A stretch of DNA of 34,280 nucleotides from Treponema sp. (GTDB lineage Bacteria; Spirochaetota; Spirochaetia; Treponematales; Treponemataceae). The first letter of the stretch is position 1. Each line of letters opens with the position of its first letter. The notes under the pieces are model-generated. The model was not told the origin of the DNA and did no database searches. It saw only the letters and a program-made list of their open reading frames with translations. Location of the stretch: the NCBI GenBank assembly GCA_024689365.1, contig JAILDQ010000132.1, positions 1 to 34,280 of the forward strand, read 5' to 3'. Below are positions 15,206-23,854 of this stretch, in pieces. The position numbers and the translations under genes are program-made.

Positions 15206-15290
15206 TGCAAGCGCGTTTGTTGCCGCTCATGCGGCTAACAAATATTTTTGGCCTTGCAAAAGTTTTTTTTTGCCGCTATTACGGCTGAAC
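15206..15290. repeat. Direct repeat copy 2, including the livJ stop codon
   Basis: 85 bp, the second copy of the repeat at 15097-15179, with two extra T in the T-run and scattered substitutions. It contains the last codons and TAA of livJ at its right end. Between the copies is a 26-bp spacer (15180-15205) with another CGGCTGAAC motif and a GCGCGCG run. Confidence 0.85.
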
Positions 15291-16415
15291 CGTTGTCTTG
15301 TAAACGGCTGACAACTTTCCGTCCTCGCCCTTTACCAATTCAAGCATAACAGCCGCTTTAATCGGGTTGCGCTTTGCGTCAAAAGAAAGGTTTCCTGTAA
15401 CGTAATCGCCCTTAATGCTCTTGAGCGCTTCCTTAACGGCAGTAGCGTCAGCGCTTCCAGCCTTAACGATTGCGTCCTTGAGCAAGTATACGGCGTCGTA
15501 TCCAAGCGCGGCGAAAGAGTTGGGGTCCTTGTTGTACTTAGCGCGGAAAGCGGCAACGTACTTCTGAACAGCCGGGCTTGTTGAGTCAACGGCGTAGTGG
15601 TTTGAATAGAAGCCGTTCAAAACTTCGTCGCCAGCGTTTGATGTCAATCCGTCCCATCCGTCGGCGCCAACAAAAGCGACGTTGATTCCCTGGGCGCGAG
15701 CCTGCTTGGCGATCAAGCTTACAACGTTGTAGTAGTCTGGCAAGTAAAGAACGTCAGGATTGGCGTTCTTGATTTTTGTCAACTGAGCGTTGAAGTCTTT
15801 GTCGTTTGTGGCGTAAGATTCTTTGGCAACGATTTTTCCGCCCAAAGAAACAAAAGTCTTTTCAAAGTTTTCTGTCAAGCCAACTGAATAGTCGTTTCCG
15901 ATGTCGTAGAGAATCGCGGCGTTCTTTGAGCCAAGATTTTCAACAGCGAACTTTCCGCCAACAGTTCCCTGGAAGGGGTCGATGAAGCAAGCGCGGAAAA
16001 TGTAGTCGCCGGCGTCCGTGATGTCCGGAGCTGTGGCGGCAGGAGCGATCTGAACGATTTTCTGAGCCTGGGCGCGGCTTGTAACAGCCTTTGTGCAGCC
16101 AGATGTAAGAGAGCCGATCACCAACTTAACGCCGTCTTTTGTCGTCAATTTCTGGAAGGCGTTTACAGTTTTGTCAGGATTTCCTTCGTCGTCTTCGCTA
16201 ATCAAAACAACTTTCTTTCCGTTAATACCGCCAACTGCGTTGATTTCTTCAATGGCCAAGTCAATGCCGTTCTTGCATTCAACGCCATAAACGCTTACGT
16301 TTCCGCTCAAGGGGAAAATTCCGCCAATCTTGATGCTGTCAGATTCTTTCTTTCCGCATGAAGCCATAGCAAAAAGCGAGGCAGCCGCCAACGCCGCTAA
16401 TACGATTTTTTTCAT
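15279..16415 (-). CDS. livJ: Branched-chain amino acid ABC transporter substrate-binding lipoprotein LivJ
   Basis: 378 residues. The N-terminus MKKIVLAALAAASLFAMASC is a lipoprotein signal peptide with the lipidated cysteine at C20, so the protein is anchored to the membrane and captures leucine, isoleucine, valine or a related amino acid. The body is a class I periplasmic binding protein: IKIGGIFPLSGNVSVYG, LAIEEINAVGGINGKKV and the FRACFIDPFQGTVGGKFA region. The ATG at 16415 is preceded by AAAGGAG at 7 nt; an upstream TTG at 16421 would add two residues. Its own promoter is upstream, and it is the first gene of the liv operon. Exact ligand specificity cannot be read from sequence. Confidence 0.93.
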   Translation of the reverse strand: MKKIVLAALAAASLFAMASCGKKESDSIKIGGIFPLSGNVSVYGVECKNGIDLAIEEINAVGGINGKKVVLISEDDEGNPDKTVNAFQKLTTKDGVKLVIGSLTSGCTKAVTSRAQAQKIVQIAPAATAPDITDAGDYIFRACFIDPFQGTVGGKFAVENLGSKNAAILYDIGNDYSVGLTENFEKTFVSLGGKIVAKESYATNDKDFNAQLTKIKNANPDVLYLPDYYNVVSLIAKQARAQGINVAFVGADGWDGLTSNAGDEVLNGFYSNHYAVDSTSPAVQKYVAAFRAKYNKDPNSFAALGYDAVYLLKDAIVKAGSADATAVKEALKSIKGDYVTGNLSFDAKRNPIKAAVMLELVKGEDGKLSAVYKTTVQP

Positions 16416-16449
16416 TTCCAATCTCCTTTATAAAATTAGAATTTCGGTA

Positions 16450-16478
16450 ATTTTGCTGAAATAACGCCCTTTTGTCAA
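16450..16478 (-). promoter_or_regulatory. Promoter of livJ
   Basis: Minus strand consensus -35 TTGACA (16473-16478), a 17-nt spacer and a weaker -10 CAAAAT (16450-16455). The -35 is preceded by an A/T-rich stretch that could act as an UP element. A start near 16443 leaves about 28 nt of leader, with a clear ribosome binding site. Confidence 0.55.
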
Positions 16479-16530
16479 TATATTTTAAAAAAAACTTAAA
16501 TTTTTAAGCGACACTCAAAGCAAAAGGCAA

Positions 16531-16560
16531 TAAAAAAACCGCGCGGTTTCGCGCGGTTTT
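16531..16560 (-). terminator. Terminator of the S10-spc-alpha ribosomal cluster
   Basis: AAAACCGCGCG (16535-16545) pairs with CGCGCGGTTTT (16550-16560) around a 4-nt loop, with a T-tract on the minus strand. It lies 16 bp beyond the zinc-ribbon gene and separates the ribosomal transcript from livJ. Confidence 0.92.
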
Positions 16561-16576
16561 GAAAGGCAAAAAGTCC

Positions 16577-16828
16577 TTAGGCCTGAGCTTCAGCAGCAGG
16601 GGCTTCTTCAGCGGCTGGGGCTTCCGCAGCGGCGGGAGCGGCGGCCGGCTTTTCAAGACGAGCCTTGTTCTTAAGGTGGGCTTTGCAGAATTTGCAAATC
16701 ATTACCTTTTTTCCGTCAAGGTCATATTCATAAACAACCTTGATGTTGGGGTTTTTGCAGATAGGACACATACCGCGGCCGTGATTTACGGTCTTGCGAA
16801 GTCCAGTTCCACGATGCGCTTTAGACAT
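16577..16828 (-). CDS. Small zinc-ribbon protein of unknown function at the end of the alpha operon
   Basis: 83 residues. A basic N-terminus (KAHRGTGLRKTVNHGRG) is followed by a four-cysteine zinc ribbon: CPIC at 21-24 and CKFC at 45-48, with a 20-residue beta-hairpin between. The tail (60-83) is almost only Ala, Pro and Glu. The ATG overlaps the rplQ stop by one base (TAATG), so its synthesis is tied to L17, and the operon terminator follows directly. I do not know a named family. Size, basic head and position suggest a ribosome- or RNA-associated protein; that is inference. It does not match L28, L31, L32, L33 or L36. Confidence 0.82.
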   Translation of the reverse strand: MSKAHRGTGLRKTVNHGRGMCPICKNPNIKVVYEYDLDGKKVMICKFCKAHLKNKARLEKPAAAPAAAEAPAAEEAPAAEAQA

Positions 16829-17289
16829 TACTTGCTCTCCTTCGCTTCTTTCTTAGCGGGCTCTTTTTTGTCCGCTTTTTTAGCGTCTTTCTTAGCCTGT
16901 GCGGCGGCCTTCTTTTCCTCAACCTTGTCAAGATTGTAGTCAACCAATTCAAGGATTACAACATCAGCGGCGTCGCCTTCGCGGAAGCCCAATTTAAGGA
17001 TGCGAGTGTATCCGCCATTGCGTTCCTTCATGCGTGGGGCGATGTCAGTAAAAAGCTTGTTCAAAACTTTTTCGTCGGCGATATACTTTGCTACTTCGCG
17101 GCGATTGTGAACGCTGTCAACCTTGGCGCGAGTCAAGAGCTTTTCAGCCTTTCTGCGCGCTTCCTTTGCCTTAGCTTTAGTAGTAGTAATGCGTTCAAAT
17201 CTAAAAAGAGAAGTAACCATATTGCGCAACATGGCGCGGCGATGCGCTGTCGTGCGGCTCAGCGCGTTAAAACCAGTTCTATGATTCAT
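16828..17289 (-). CDS. rplQ: 50S ribosomal protein L17 (bL17)
   Basis: 153 residues. The core [31 protein letters not shown] and the [19 protein letters not shown] segment are classic L17, which sits near the exit tunnel of the large subunit. A Lys/Ala-rich tail of about 30 residues ([17 protein letters not shown] onward) lengthens it beyond the typical 120-127. Its start overlaps the end of rpoA by 11 bp. Confidence 0.97.
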   Translation of the reverse strand: MNHRTGFNALSRTTAHRRAMLRNMVTSLFRFERITTTKAKAKEARRKAEKLLTRAKVDSVHNRREVAKYIADEKVLNKLFTDIAPRMKERNGGYTRILKLGFREGDAADVVILELVDYNLDKVEEKKAAAQAKKDAKKADKKEPAKKEAKESK

Positions 17290-18337
17290 CTGATTCTTCC
17301 TTTTTCTTAGTTAAATTAACAGCATCCTTAAGATAGCTGTAGTCCGTCATACCCAAAGTCAAGTTCCATTCAAGCAACTTTTCTTTGATTTCTGTAAGAC
17401 TCTTTTTGCCAAAGTTTCTAGTCTTGGCAATGTCATCTTCCGTCTTCTTTGTCAATTCGCCGATTGTGCGAATGTTGGCGTTCTTCAAGCAGTTTGAAGA
17501 GCGAACAGACAATTCAAGCTCCTCAACCGGAGTGCTCAACAAGGCGCGGATATGCTCATCCTCTTCGCCCATGTCGTCATCGTTAGTTGAATCGCTGTCG
17601 TCAAAATTGATGAAAACAGAAAAATGCTCTTTCGCGATTTTAGCGGCTTCGCTCAAAGCGTCGGCCGGTTCAATCGATCCGTCAGTTGTAATTTCAAGGC
17701 AGAGCTTGTCGTAGTCGTTTCTTTGTCCAACACGACAAGGTTCAATAGAATACTTAACCTTTTTTACAGGGCTGAAAATCGCGTCCATAGGAATCGTTCC
17801 GACAACTTCAATGTACTTGTCGTTGGTTTCCGCAGGAACGTAACCGCGTCCCAAGTCAACTTGAATCTCAATGTCGATTTTTGCGTCGTCCATCATAGTG
17901 AACAAAAGCATATCTTTCGACATAACTTCAAGATGGCCTTCTTTTTCAAGGTCGTTGCTCGTAACCTTTCCAGGACCCTTGAATTCATAAAGAATTGTGT
18001 CCTGCTCAGTGTCGCCCATAAGGCGCAAGCGAACTTGCTTCAAGCTGTTCAAGATTTCCAAGGTGTCTTCAGACACATTCGGAATAGCCTGGAACTCGCT
18101 CGAAATCACGTGAGAAACATTGTCAGAGTCATAAGAAGTAATTCTAATGGAAGTAATGGCGTATCCCTGAATCGAAGACAGCAAAACACGGCGCAGGGTG
18201 TTTCCTACAGTCGTGCCGAATCCGGGTTCAAACGGATAGGCATAGAACTTTCCACAGTTCGGCTGAGAAGATCCTTGATCCTCAAACTTTACGCCCTTAG
18301 GTCTCTGAAAACCTTTAAGCAGATTTTTGCGAGCCAT
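17279..18337 (-). CDS. rpoA: RNA polymerase alpha subunit
   Basis: 352 residues. The N-terminal domain carries the dimerisation region [25 protein letters not shown]-like block and the region that contacts beta and beta-prime. An acidic linker ([16 protein letters not shown]) is followed by the C-terminal domain (about 270-340: [19 protein letters not shown], then [13 protein letters not shown] and [11 protein letters not shown]), which contains the UP-element and activator contact surface. It lies between rpsD (13-bp gap) and rplQ in the usual alpha-operon order. The asparagine- and aspartate-rich linker is a lineage trait. Confidence 0.98.
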   Translation of the reverse strand: MARKNLLKGFQRPKGVKFEDQGSSQPNCGKFYAYPFEPGFGTTVGNTLRRVLLSSIQGYAITSIRITSYDSDNVSHVISSEFQAIPNVSEDTLEILNSLKQVRLRLMGDTEQDTILYEFKGPGKVTSNDLEKEGHLEVMSKDMLLFTMMDDAKIDIEIQVDLGRGYVPAETNDKYIEVVGTIPMDAIFSPVKKVKYSIEPCRVGQRNDYDKLCLEITTDGSIEPADALSEAAKIAKEHFSVFINFDDSDSTNDDDMGEEDEHIRALLSTPVEELELSVRSSNCLKNANIRTIGELTKKTEDDIAKTRNFGKKSLTEIKEKLLEWNLTLGMTDYSYLKDAVNLTKKKEESDES

Positions 18338-18350
18338 TTGAACTCCTTAC

Positions 18351-18944
18351 TTATTTAGAATAATATTCAACCACGAGCTGCTCTTTTACATCGTAATCGA
18401 TGTCACTGCGAGACGGCAGAGTAGTAACCTTTCCCGATAAATTGTCCTTGTCTGATTCGAGCCAAGCCGGAACTTTGCGTTCTTCGATTCTGGCAACCAA
18501 TTTCTTAATGCTTGAAGAAGCCTTGCTCTTCTCTTTGAACGCGACAACATCGCCGGCTTTAACCAAGTAAGAAGGAATGTCTACCTTCCTGCCGTTTACC
18601 GTAATGTGTCCGTGGTTGACAAGCTGTCTGGCCTCGTTGCGAGTCTTGGCAAAACCAAGTCTGTAAACAACGTTGTCCAAGCGGCTTTCAAGCAACTGAA
18701 GCATAATCTCGCCAGTAACGCCAGGCTTGCGAACAGCCATTTCGTAATAAAGTCTGAACTGCTTCTCGAGAACTCCGTAGATAAAGCGGAGCTTCTGCTT
18801 TTCGTCAAGCTGAAGGCCGTATTCAGATCTCTTGCGGCGAGTTTCCTTTTGATTTCTTTTGCTTACTTTGCCGTAGCCCAAAACGAGCGGATTCAATCCT
18901 AATTTCTTGCAGCGTTTAAGGATAGGTGTAGTGCTTTTACCCAT
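18351..18944 (-). CDS. rpsD: 30S ribosomal protein S4 (uS4)
   Basis: 197 residues with the S4 RNA-binding domain ([37 protein letters not shown], split here around residues 90-130). S4 starts 30S assembly at the 16S five-way junction and in E. coli represses the alpha operon; the hairpin leader upstream of rpmJ could serve that role here. The N-terminus lacks zinc cysteines except C12, so it is the zinc-free type. A good GGAG-type site precedes the ATG. Confidence 0.98.
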   Translation of the reverse strand: MGKSTTPILKRCKKLGLNPLVLGYGKVSKRNQKETRRKRSEYGLQLDEKQKLRFIYGVLEKQFRLYYEMAVRKPGVTGEIMLQLLESRLDNVVYRLGFAKTRNEARQLVNHGHITVNGRKVDIPSYLVKAGDVVAFKEKSKASSSIKKLVARIEERKVPAWLESDKDNLSGKVTTLPSRSDIDYDVKEQLVVEYYSK

Positions 18945-18961
18945 TATTTACTCCTTAAGAA

Positions 18962-19342
18962 TTACATTGAGCGCGTCTTGCGCGGGCGGCATCCGTTGTG
19001 CGGAATCGGAGTTACATCAGAAATAGACTTAACTTTAAGTCCCTGGTTTCCAATAGCGCGAACGGCGTTTTCACGACCCATGCCGGGTCCCTTTACAAAT
19101 ACGTGAACTTCACGCAAACCATAGCTTACAGCCTTTTGAACAGCTGTTTCGGCAACAGTCTGAGCGGCAAAAGGAGTTGATTTTTTAGCTCCTCTAAATC
19201 CGAGACCGCCGCTTGAAGCCCATGAAAGCGCGTTTCCGTTCAAGTCAGTAACTGTTACGATTGTATTGTTAAAAGACGCCTGAATGTAAACGTTTCCTTC
19301 GTAAACGCTCTTCTTTTCCTTTCTTTTTTTAACAGTAGCCAA
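18962..19342 (-). CDS. rpsK: 30S ribosomal protein S11 (uS11), TTG start
   Basis: 126 residues. Conserved segments [34 protein letters not shown] and the C-terminal [18 protein letters not shown] identify S11, a platform protein near the mRNA exit of 30S. The start codon is TTG (19340-19342), with GGAGG 8 nt upstream, and no ATG lies suitably near; this is unusual for such an abundant protein. It starts 16 bp after rpsM. Confidence 0.97.
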   Translation of the reverse strand: MATVKKRKEKKSVYEGNVYIQASFNNTIVTVTDLNGNALSWASSGGLGFRGAKKSTPFAAQTVAETAVQKAVSYGLREVHVFVKGPGMGRENAVRAIGNQGLKVKSISDVTPIPHNGCRPRKTRSM

Positions 19343-19358
19343 TTAGTTTACCTCCGCC

Positions 19359-19727
19359 TTACGCTTTCTTCTTGTTCGCAACAGTCTTCTTCTTACCCTT
19401 GCGAGTTCTTGAATTTGTACGCGTTCGCTGGCCGCGAACCGGAAGTCCTTTGCGGTGGCGCTGGCCACGGTAAGATCCGATATCGATAAGGCGCTTGATG
19501 TTAAGACCGATTTCCGAGCGGAGACGGCCTTCAACCTTGTACTCTTTGTCGATGATTTCACGAAGCTTTGTCAACTCGTCCTGAGACAAATCGTTCATCA
19601 TTGTCTCTTCTTTAATCTCCGCCTTGGCGCAGATTGTGCGAGCCGCTGAACGGCCAATGCCGTAAACATAAGTCAAAGCAATTTTAACTTGTTTATTTGG
19701 GAGGTCAACTCCCGCAATTCGAGCCAT
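19359..19727 (-). CDS. rpsM: 30S ribosomal protein S13 (uS13)
   Basis: 122 residues. [29 protein letters not shown] and the basic tail [20 protein letters not shown] identify S13, in the 30S head contacting S19 and the P-site tRNA. The ribosome binding site GAGGAGTAACAG overlaps the rpmJ stop region (10-bp gap), consistent with coupled translation. Confidence 0.98.
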   Translation of the reverse strand: MARIAGVDLPNKQVKIALTYVYGIGRSAARTICAKAEIKEETMMNDLSQDELTKLREIIDKEYKVEGRLRSEIGLNIKRLIDIGSYRGQRHRKGLPVRGQRTRTNSRTRKGKKKTVANKKKA

Positions 19728-19737
19728 CTGTTACTCC

Positions 19738-19851
19738 TCAACCCTGTCTCTGCTTGTGCTTAGGATTTACGCAAATGATGCGGACGATGCCGTTTCTTTT
19801 GATAACCTTACACTTGTCGCAGATAGGCTTTACGCTGGTTCGTACTTTCAT
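19738..19851 (-). CDS. rpmJ: 50S ribosomal protein L36 (bL36), zinc-binding type
   Basis: 37 residues, [20 protein letters not shown] to KHKQRQG. The zinc ligands C11, C14, C27 and H32 are all present, so this is the zinc-containing form. L36 helps shape domain V and VI contacts of 23S rRNA. It is the first gene after the 120-bp secY-rpmJ gap, which holds a promoter-like sequence and a large hairpin. GGGGGAC precedes the ATG at about 6 nt. Confidence 0.97.
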   Translation of the reverse strand: MKVRTSVKPICDKCKVIKRNGIVRIICVNPKHKQRQG

Positions 19852-19879
19852 AAAAGTCCCCCTGGAAATGTGATAGATA

Positions 19880-19921
19880 TTTCCCGATTATGGCAATTCG
19901 CAATGAATTACAATCGGGAAA
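19880..19921 (-). promoter_or_regulatory. Leader hairpin before rpmJ (possible alpha-operon control element)
   Basis: TTTCCCGATT (19880-19889) pairs perfectly with AATCGGGAAA (19912-19921) around a 22-nt loop that itself contains AATTC/GAATT (19895-19899 with 19905-19909). The hairpin begins where the predicted transcript would start and ends 28 nt before the rpmJ ATG. By analogy with S4 control of the E. coli alpha operon, it may bind S4; that is inference. Confidence 0.55.
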
Positions 19922-19925
19922 CACG

Positions 19926-19955
19926 AGTATAGCACATTTCGCCATTTTTAGTCTA
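19926..19955 (-). promoter_or_regulatory. Promoter-like sequence for the rpmJ-rpsM-rpsK-rpsD-rpoA-rplQ block
   Basis: Minus strand -10 TATACT (19926-19931) with -35-like TAGACT (19950-19955) and an 18-nt spacer. It lies just after the secY stop (19974). The predicted start near 19919-19920 coincides with the 5' end of the leader hairpin. Confidence 0.4.
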
Positions 19956-19973
19956 GAGCTTTGCCCAAAAAAC

Positions 19974-21299
19974 TTACAGATTTCTTGAGCGGCTTCTACC
20001 CTTCTTCATGAATCCATCCATATGGTGCATTCTCAAAAGGGCTTCAATTTGGCTCATTGTATCCAAGTCAACACCAACCATAATTATCAATGAGGTTCCG
20101 CCCATCAACATCGCTACTGACTGCGGGAACTTAAAGACAAGCTGGATGATTGTCGGCAATATCGCTATTACCGCAAGGAACAACGCGCCTGGCAAAATCA
20201 AACGGTTGAGTATTTTCTGCAAATGCTCTTCCGTCTTGTCTGTCCTTACTCCGGGAATGGAGCCGCCGTTTTCTCGGATTTGCTTTGCTATTTCAGTGGG
20301 GTTCAGGGTTACCTGAGTGTAGAAGTATGCAAAGAAGATGATAAGGACAACCAACAATACGTTATACCATACACCCGTCGGATTCAGAATTACAGCCAAT
20401 TTCTGAACCCATCTTGCAGCGCCAGAGTTGCTAGCGATTGATGAAACAAGCTGCATGGGAAGCGTCAAAAACGATGAAGCGAAAATCAAGGGAATTACAT
20501 TTGACGGATTCACCTTAAATGGGATGTATGTGTTCTGGCCGCCATACATTTTTCTGCCTACAACGCGCTTGGCGTAGTTGACAGGAATCTTTCTCTCGCC
20601 GGATTCTTCAAATACAACGAGGGCGATGATTCCAACAAAAATGATGAGGGCTACAATTACAAAAACAATGTTCAGTTGGCCGTTGCGAACCTGTTCAACA
20701 AGTTCAGCGACCGCGCTGGGCATGCGGGCTACGATACCGGCAAAAATCATGATTGAAATGCCGTTTCCGATTCCGCGAGCCGTGATTTGGTCGCCAAGCC
20801 AAACTGTTACCATAGAACCTGTCGTTACGGTCAAAATCGCAAGGAGCTTAAAGGCAACTTCGTTGTTCAACGAAATAACGCCGATGTTCTTTGCGTAAAT
20901 TGTAACCGCGAACGATTGGATAACGCAGACAAGAATCGTTCCTGTTCTTGTCCACATTTGCATTCTCTGCTGGCCGCCTTCTTCCATTACCGCTCTTTTC
21001 ATAGAAGGGAAAATGATAAGAAGGAGCTGCATGATAATCTGCGTTGAGATGTAGGGCATTACGCCCAACATGAATACAGAAAAGTTTGAGAACGCGCCGC
21101 CAACAAAGAAGTCCATATAGCTTGCAAAAGCGTTGTTGTTTTGAGCGGCAAGGTTGTTAAAGTATTCAAACAAAGCTGCAGCGTCCACGCCCGGAATTGT
21201 GAGAACGCATCCGAGTCTGTAGACAGCCAGGACAACTATTGTAAAGAGAAGGCGGCTGCGTAGTTCTTTAATTTTAAACATGTTCGCAATAGAATTCAT
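19974..21299 (-). CDS. secY: Preprotein translocase subunit SecY
   Basis: 441 residues with ten hydrophobic segments. The core channel of the Sec translocon, it exports proteins such as CtpA and LivJ. Typical motifs: RLGCVLTIPGVD early, FSNFSVFMLGVMPYISTQIIMQLL in TM2-TM3, GGQNTYIPFKVNPSNVIPLIFASS in TM7 and TQVTLNPTEIAKQIRENGGSIPG in the cytoplasmic C5 loop. It lies in the usual spc position between rplO and rpmJ. The predicted ATG (21299) is 10 bp after the rplO stop with a modest site (AAGGCGGA); an alternative ATG is at 21281. Confidence 0.98.
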   Translation of the reverse strand: MNSIANMFKIKELRSRLLFTIVVLAVYRLGCVLTIPGVDAAALFEYFNNLAAQNNNAFASYMDFFVGGAFSNFSVFMLGVMPYISTQIIMQLLLIIFPSMKRAVMEEGGQQRMQMWTRTGTILVCVIQSFAVTIYAKNIGVISLNNEVAFKLLAILTVTTGSMVTVWLGDQITARGIGNGISIMIFAGIVARMPSAVAELVEQVRNGQLNIVFVIVALIIFVGIIALVVFEESGERKIPVNYAKRVVGRKMYGGQNTYIPFKVNPSNVIPLIFASSFLTLPMQLVSSIASNSGAARWVQKLAVILNPTGVWYNVLLVVLIIFFAYFYTQVTLNPTEIAKQIRENGGSIPGVRTDKTEEHLQKILNRLILPGALFLAVIAILPTIIQLVFKFPQSVAMLMGGTSLIIMVGVDLDTMSQIEALLRMHHMDGFMKKGRSRSRNL

Positions 21300-21309
21300 T
21301 TATTCCGCC

Positions 21310-21804
21310 TTAGTCTTTTTTTTCTGTTTTTTCAGCCTTTTTAACCTCAACGACAGAGCCGCCGGCCTTTTCTACCTTTTCTTTCGCAGACTTTGAAACC
21401 TTGTCAAGAGAAACTGTAACCTTCTTTGTAAGGTTTCCTGTTCCCAAAAGTTTGACAGAAAGATTCTTTGACTTGTTGGCCTTGATAAGCTTTTTGGCAA
21501 TCAAAGTTTCTTTGTTGACGGTTTCGCCGTCAGCGTACTTGGCTTCGATGTCGCAAAGGTTTACAACGTCAAATTCAACCTTGAACGGATAGTTTGAGAA
21601 TCCGCGCTGGGCAATGCGGCGGTAAAGAGGCATCTGTCCGCCTTCAAAGCCTACGTAAGGCTGTGGCGAACCGCTTCTTGACTGGGCGCCTTTGTTACCC
21701 TTGCCGGCTGTCGTTCCGAGTCCTGATGAAGAGCCGCGGCCGACAATTTTTCTCTTTTTATTAGCTCCTTCAGGGGCTGTCAATACTGGATTGTACTCTG
21801 CCAT
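21310..21804 (-). CDS. rplO: 50S ribosomal protein L15 (uL15)
   Basis: 164 residues. KIVGRGSSSGLGTTAGKGNKGA-type glycine-rich N-terminal arm and FEGGQMPLYRRIAQRGF identify L15, which threads into 23S rRNA. The C-terminus ends in a Lys/Glu/Val tail (VEVKKAEKTEKKD) longer than in E. coli. Its ATG overlaps the rpmD stop by one base (TAATG). Confidence 0.97.
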   Translation of the reverse strand: MAEYNPVLTAPEGANKKRKIVGRGSSSGLGTTAGKGNKGAQSRSGSPQPYVGFEGGQMPLYRRIAQRGFSNYPFKVEFDVVNLCDIEAKYADGETVNKETLIAKKLIKANKSKNLSVKLLGTGNLTKKVTVSLDKVSKSAKEKVEKAGGSVVEVKKAEKTEKKD

Positions 21805-21986
21805 TATTGGATCTCCTCAACTTTTACAAGGTGAGCCACAGAGGCCACCGCTCCGCGTACAGAAGGAGTGTCTTCCTGCACTACAGAGGAACTGATTTTC
21901 TTTAATCCCAAACTTCGGACAGTGGCGCGCTTGGCGGGCTTTTGTCCGATAACGCTTTTTACAAGTGTAATCTTAAGTTTTGCCAT
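21804..21986 (-). CDS. rpmD: 50S ribosomal protein L30 (uL30)
   Basis: 60 residues, [20 protein letters not shown], then [15 protein letters not shown]; the small single-domain L30. The ATG at 21986 is 2 bp from the rpsE stop. A longer frame exists to 21998 but would overlap rpsE and does not fit the family. The ribosome binding site (TGGGG) is weak, so coupling to rpsE is likely. Confidence 0.96.
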   Translation of the reverse strand: MAKLKITLVKSVIGQKPAKRATVRSLGLKKISSSVVQEDTPSVRGAVASVAHLVKVEEIQ

Positions 21987-21988
21987 GA

Positions 21989-22504
21989 TTAACCCCACAT
22001 CTCGCTCAGAGTTTTGCCTCTGTTCTTGGCGACAACGCCGGCGTCAAGCATGTGCTCGATGGCGTCAAATGTCGCGCGAACTACGTTCACAGAAGAGCTT
22101 GAGCCAAGGGACTTTGAAATGATGTCCGTAACTCCAGCCGCATCCATAATGGCGCGAACAGGGCCGCCGGCGATGATTCCAGTACCGGCGCTGGCTGGGC
22201 GCAAAAGAACTTCTGAGCTCTTGAATTTTCCAATTACGTCGTGAGGAACAGTTCCGCGTTTAATCGGAAGAGTGATAAGGTTTCTCTTGGCGCGATCGAG
22301 ACTCTTTTTGATAGCCTCAGTTACGTCATTGGCCTTTCCAAATCCGTATCCTACACGACCCTTCTGGTCGCCTACAACGCTGAGCGCCGCGAAAGACATT
22401 CGGCGGCCGCCCTTTACAGTCTTTGAAGTTCTGTTAAGAGTAACGAGCTTTTCAACGAACTCTTTTTCCTTAGGCTCTTTGTCAAATTTATTCTGGCGTT
22501 CCAT
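21989..22504 (-). CDS. rpsE: 30S ribosomal protein S5 (uS5)
   Basis: 171 residues. The double-stranded RNA-binding domain ([20 protein letters not shown], then [19 protein letters not shown]) and the C-terminal fold ([18 protein letters not shown]) are typical. S5 helps decoding accuracy. The loop [11 protein letters not shown] is unaltered, as in spectinomycin-sensitive strains. Confidence 0.98.
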   Translation of the reverse strand: MERQNKFDKEPKEKEFVEKLVTLNRTSKTVKGGRRMSFAALSVVGDQKGRVGYGFGKANDVTEAIKKSLDRAKRNLITLPIKRGTVPHDVIGKFKSSEVLLRPASAGTGIIAGGPVRAIMDAAGVTDIISKSLGSSSSVNVVRATFDAIEHMLDAGVVAKNRGKTLSEMWG

Positions 22505-22512
22505 AGTATCTC

Positions 22513-22875
22513 CTAGAATATAATACCCGCTTCGCGAGTACCGTCAGCAAGAGCCTTTACAACTCCATGATAAAGATAACCATTGCGATCAAAAACCACA
22601 GTGGTAATGTTCTTTTCCTTAAGGCGCTGGCCAAAAGCTTTGCCAAGTTTTGCGGCGCCTTCAACTGTCGGTTTTACGGTCGCAAAATCTTTTTCCATCG
22701 TAGAAATGGCGGCGAGAGTTTTTCCTTCGTCGTCATTGATTACCTGAACATAAAGGTTCTTGTTGCTGCGAGTAACTGTCATGCGAGGGCGTTCAGCCGT
22801 TCCGTAAACAGTCTTGCGAATGTGAACCTTTCTGTGAAGGCGCTTTCTATCTTTGTCGTTAAGTTTTCTAATCAT
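22513..22875 (-). CDS. rplR: 50S ribosomal protein L18 (uL18)
   Basis: 120 residues. [20 protein letters not shown] and the C-terminal [20 protein letters not shown] identify L18, which binds 5S rRNA together with L5. Gaps of 8 bp to rpsE and 11 bp to rplF fit one polycistronic message. Confidence 0.98.
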   Translation of the reverse strand: MIRKLNDKDRKRLHRKVHIRKTVYGTAERPRMTVTRSNKNLYVQVINDDEGKTLAAISTMEKDFATVKPTVEGAAKLGKAFGQRLKEKNITTVVFDRNGYLYHGVVKALADGTREAGIIF

Positions 22876-22886
22876 ATCGCCCGCCT

Positions 22887-23426
22887 TTATTTAACGCCAG
22901 TCTTACCGACTTTGCGTCTAATAACTTCAGTTGAATAGCGGATTCCCTTTCCTTTGTAAGGCTCGGGAAGGCGCAACTTGCGGATTTGGGCGCAGAATTC
23001 GCCGATTTGCTGCTTGTTGATTCCTGAAACTGCAATCTTTCCAGACGGGTCCGCTACAACCGCAAGACCTTCAGGGATAATAGCGATAAAATCGTTTGAA
23101 TAGCCCAAGTTCATAATAAGTTCCTTGCCTTTAACTTCAGCGCGGAAACCTACTCCGTTGATAATGAGAGACTTGGTGAAACCGTTTGTAACGCCCTCTA
23201 CCATATCCTTTACCAAAGAACGGTACAAACCGTGATCGGCGTTGGCTTGGCGGCTTTCGTTAAGCGGCTTTACTGTAATCTCATTGTTTTCAAAGGCAAC
23301 TTCAACATTTTTGCTGAACTTCTGCTTGAGTTCGCCTTTGGCTCCCTTTACAGCAATTTCGTTGTCTTTGATAGTCACTGTCACGCCAGCGGGTACGGCA
23401 ACAGGAAGCTTTCCTAATTTAGACAT
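22887..23426 (-). CDS. rplF: 50S ribosomal protein L6 (uL6)
   Basis: 179 residues with two repeated alpha/beta domains. [19 protein letters not shown], the middle [20 protein letters not shown] and the end [20 protein letters not shown] identify L6, which sits near the factor-binding site of 50S. It has GGAGG just upstream. Confidence 0.98.
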   Translation of the reverse strand: MSKLGKLPVAVPAGVTVTIKDNEIAVKGAKGELKQKFSKNVEVAFENNEITVKPLNESRQANADHGLYRSLVKDMVEGVTNGFTKSLIINGVGFRAEVKGKELIMNLGYSNDFIAIIPEGLAVVADPSGKIAVSGINKQQIGEFCAQIRKLRLPEPYKGKGIRYSTEVIRRKVGKTGVK

Positions 23427-23439
23427 TTTCTTCCTCCTA

Positions 23440-23838
23440 TTACCAAACTTTGCAGACTAATTCGCCGCCGACCATCTTTTCTGACGCTTTCTTTCCAGTT
23501 GTAACGCCAGCTGATGTCGAAACAATGACTGAACCGTATCCGTTGCGAACACGGGGCAGATCTTTATAACCTGAATAAACACGGCGGCCAGGAGTTGAAA
23601 TCTTTTCAATTCCGTGAATTACCGGTTCATTCTTGTCATCATACTTGAGGAAAATGCGGATTGTGTTCTTTCCGTCTTCCTGAACTTTCTTGAAGTTTTT
23701 AATGTATCCTTCAGTCTTGAGAATCTTTACAATTTCCAACTTCAATTTTGACGCCGGGATATCCACTTTTTCGTGGCGGGCCATCACCGCATTGCGGATT
23801 TTTGTAAGCATATCTGCTACTGGATCTGATGCGCTCAT
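23440..23838 (-). CDS. rpsH: 30S ribosomal protein S8 (uS8)
   Basis: 132 residues. [20 protein letters not shown] and the C-terminal [21 protein letters not shown] identify S8, a primary 16S rRNA binder. In E. coli it represses the spc operon by binding the L5 start region; I see no obvious copy of that site here. Confidence 0.98.
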   Translation of the reverse strand: MSASDPVADMLTKIRNAVMARHEKVDIPASKLKLEIVKILKTEGYIKNFKKVQEDGKNTIRIFLKYDDKNEPVIHGIEKISTPGRRVYSGYKDLPRVRNGYGSVIVSTSAGVTTGKKASEKMVGGELVCKVW

Positions 23839-23854
23839 ATTACTTCTCCTACCA

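Noticed and set aside
15111-15311. 66-residue plus-strand frame in the livJ-livH gap
   Set aside because: It is created by the direct repeat (the same peptide motif appears twice) and runs antisense into livJ.
17624-18358. 244-residue plus-strand frame opposite rpoA
   Set aside because: Shadow of rpoA; Asn/Arg/Phe-rich and without features.
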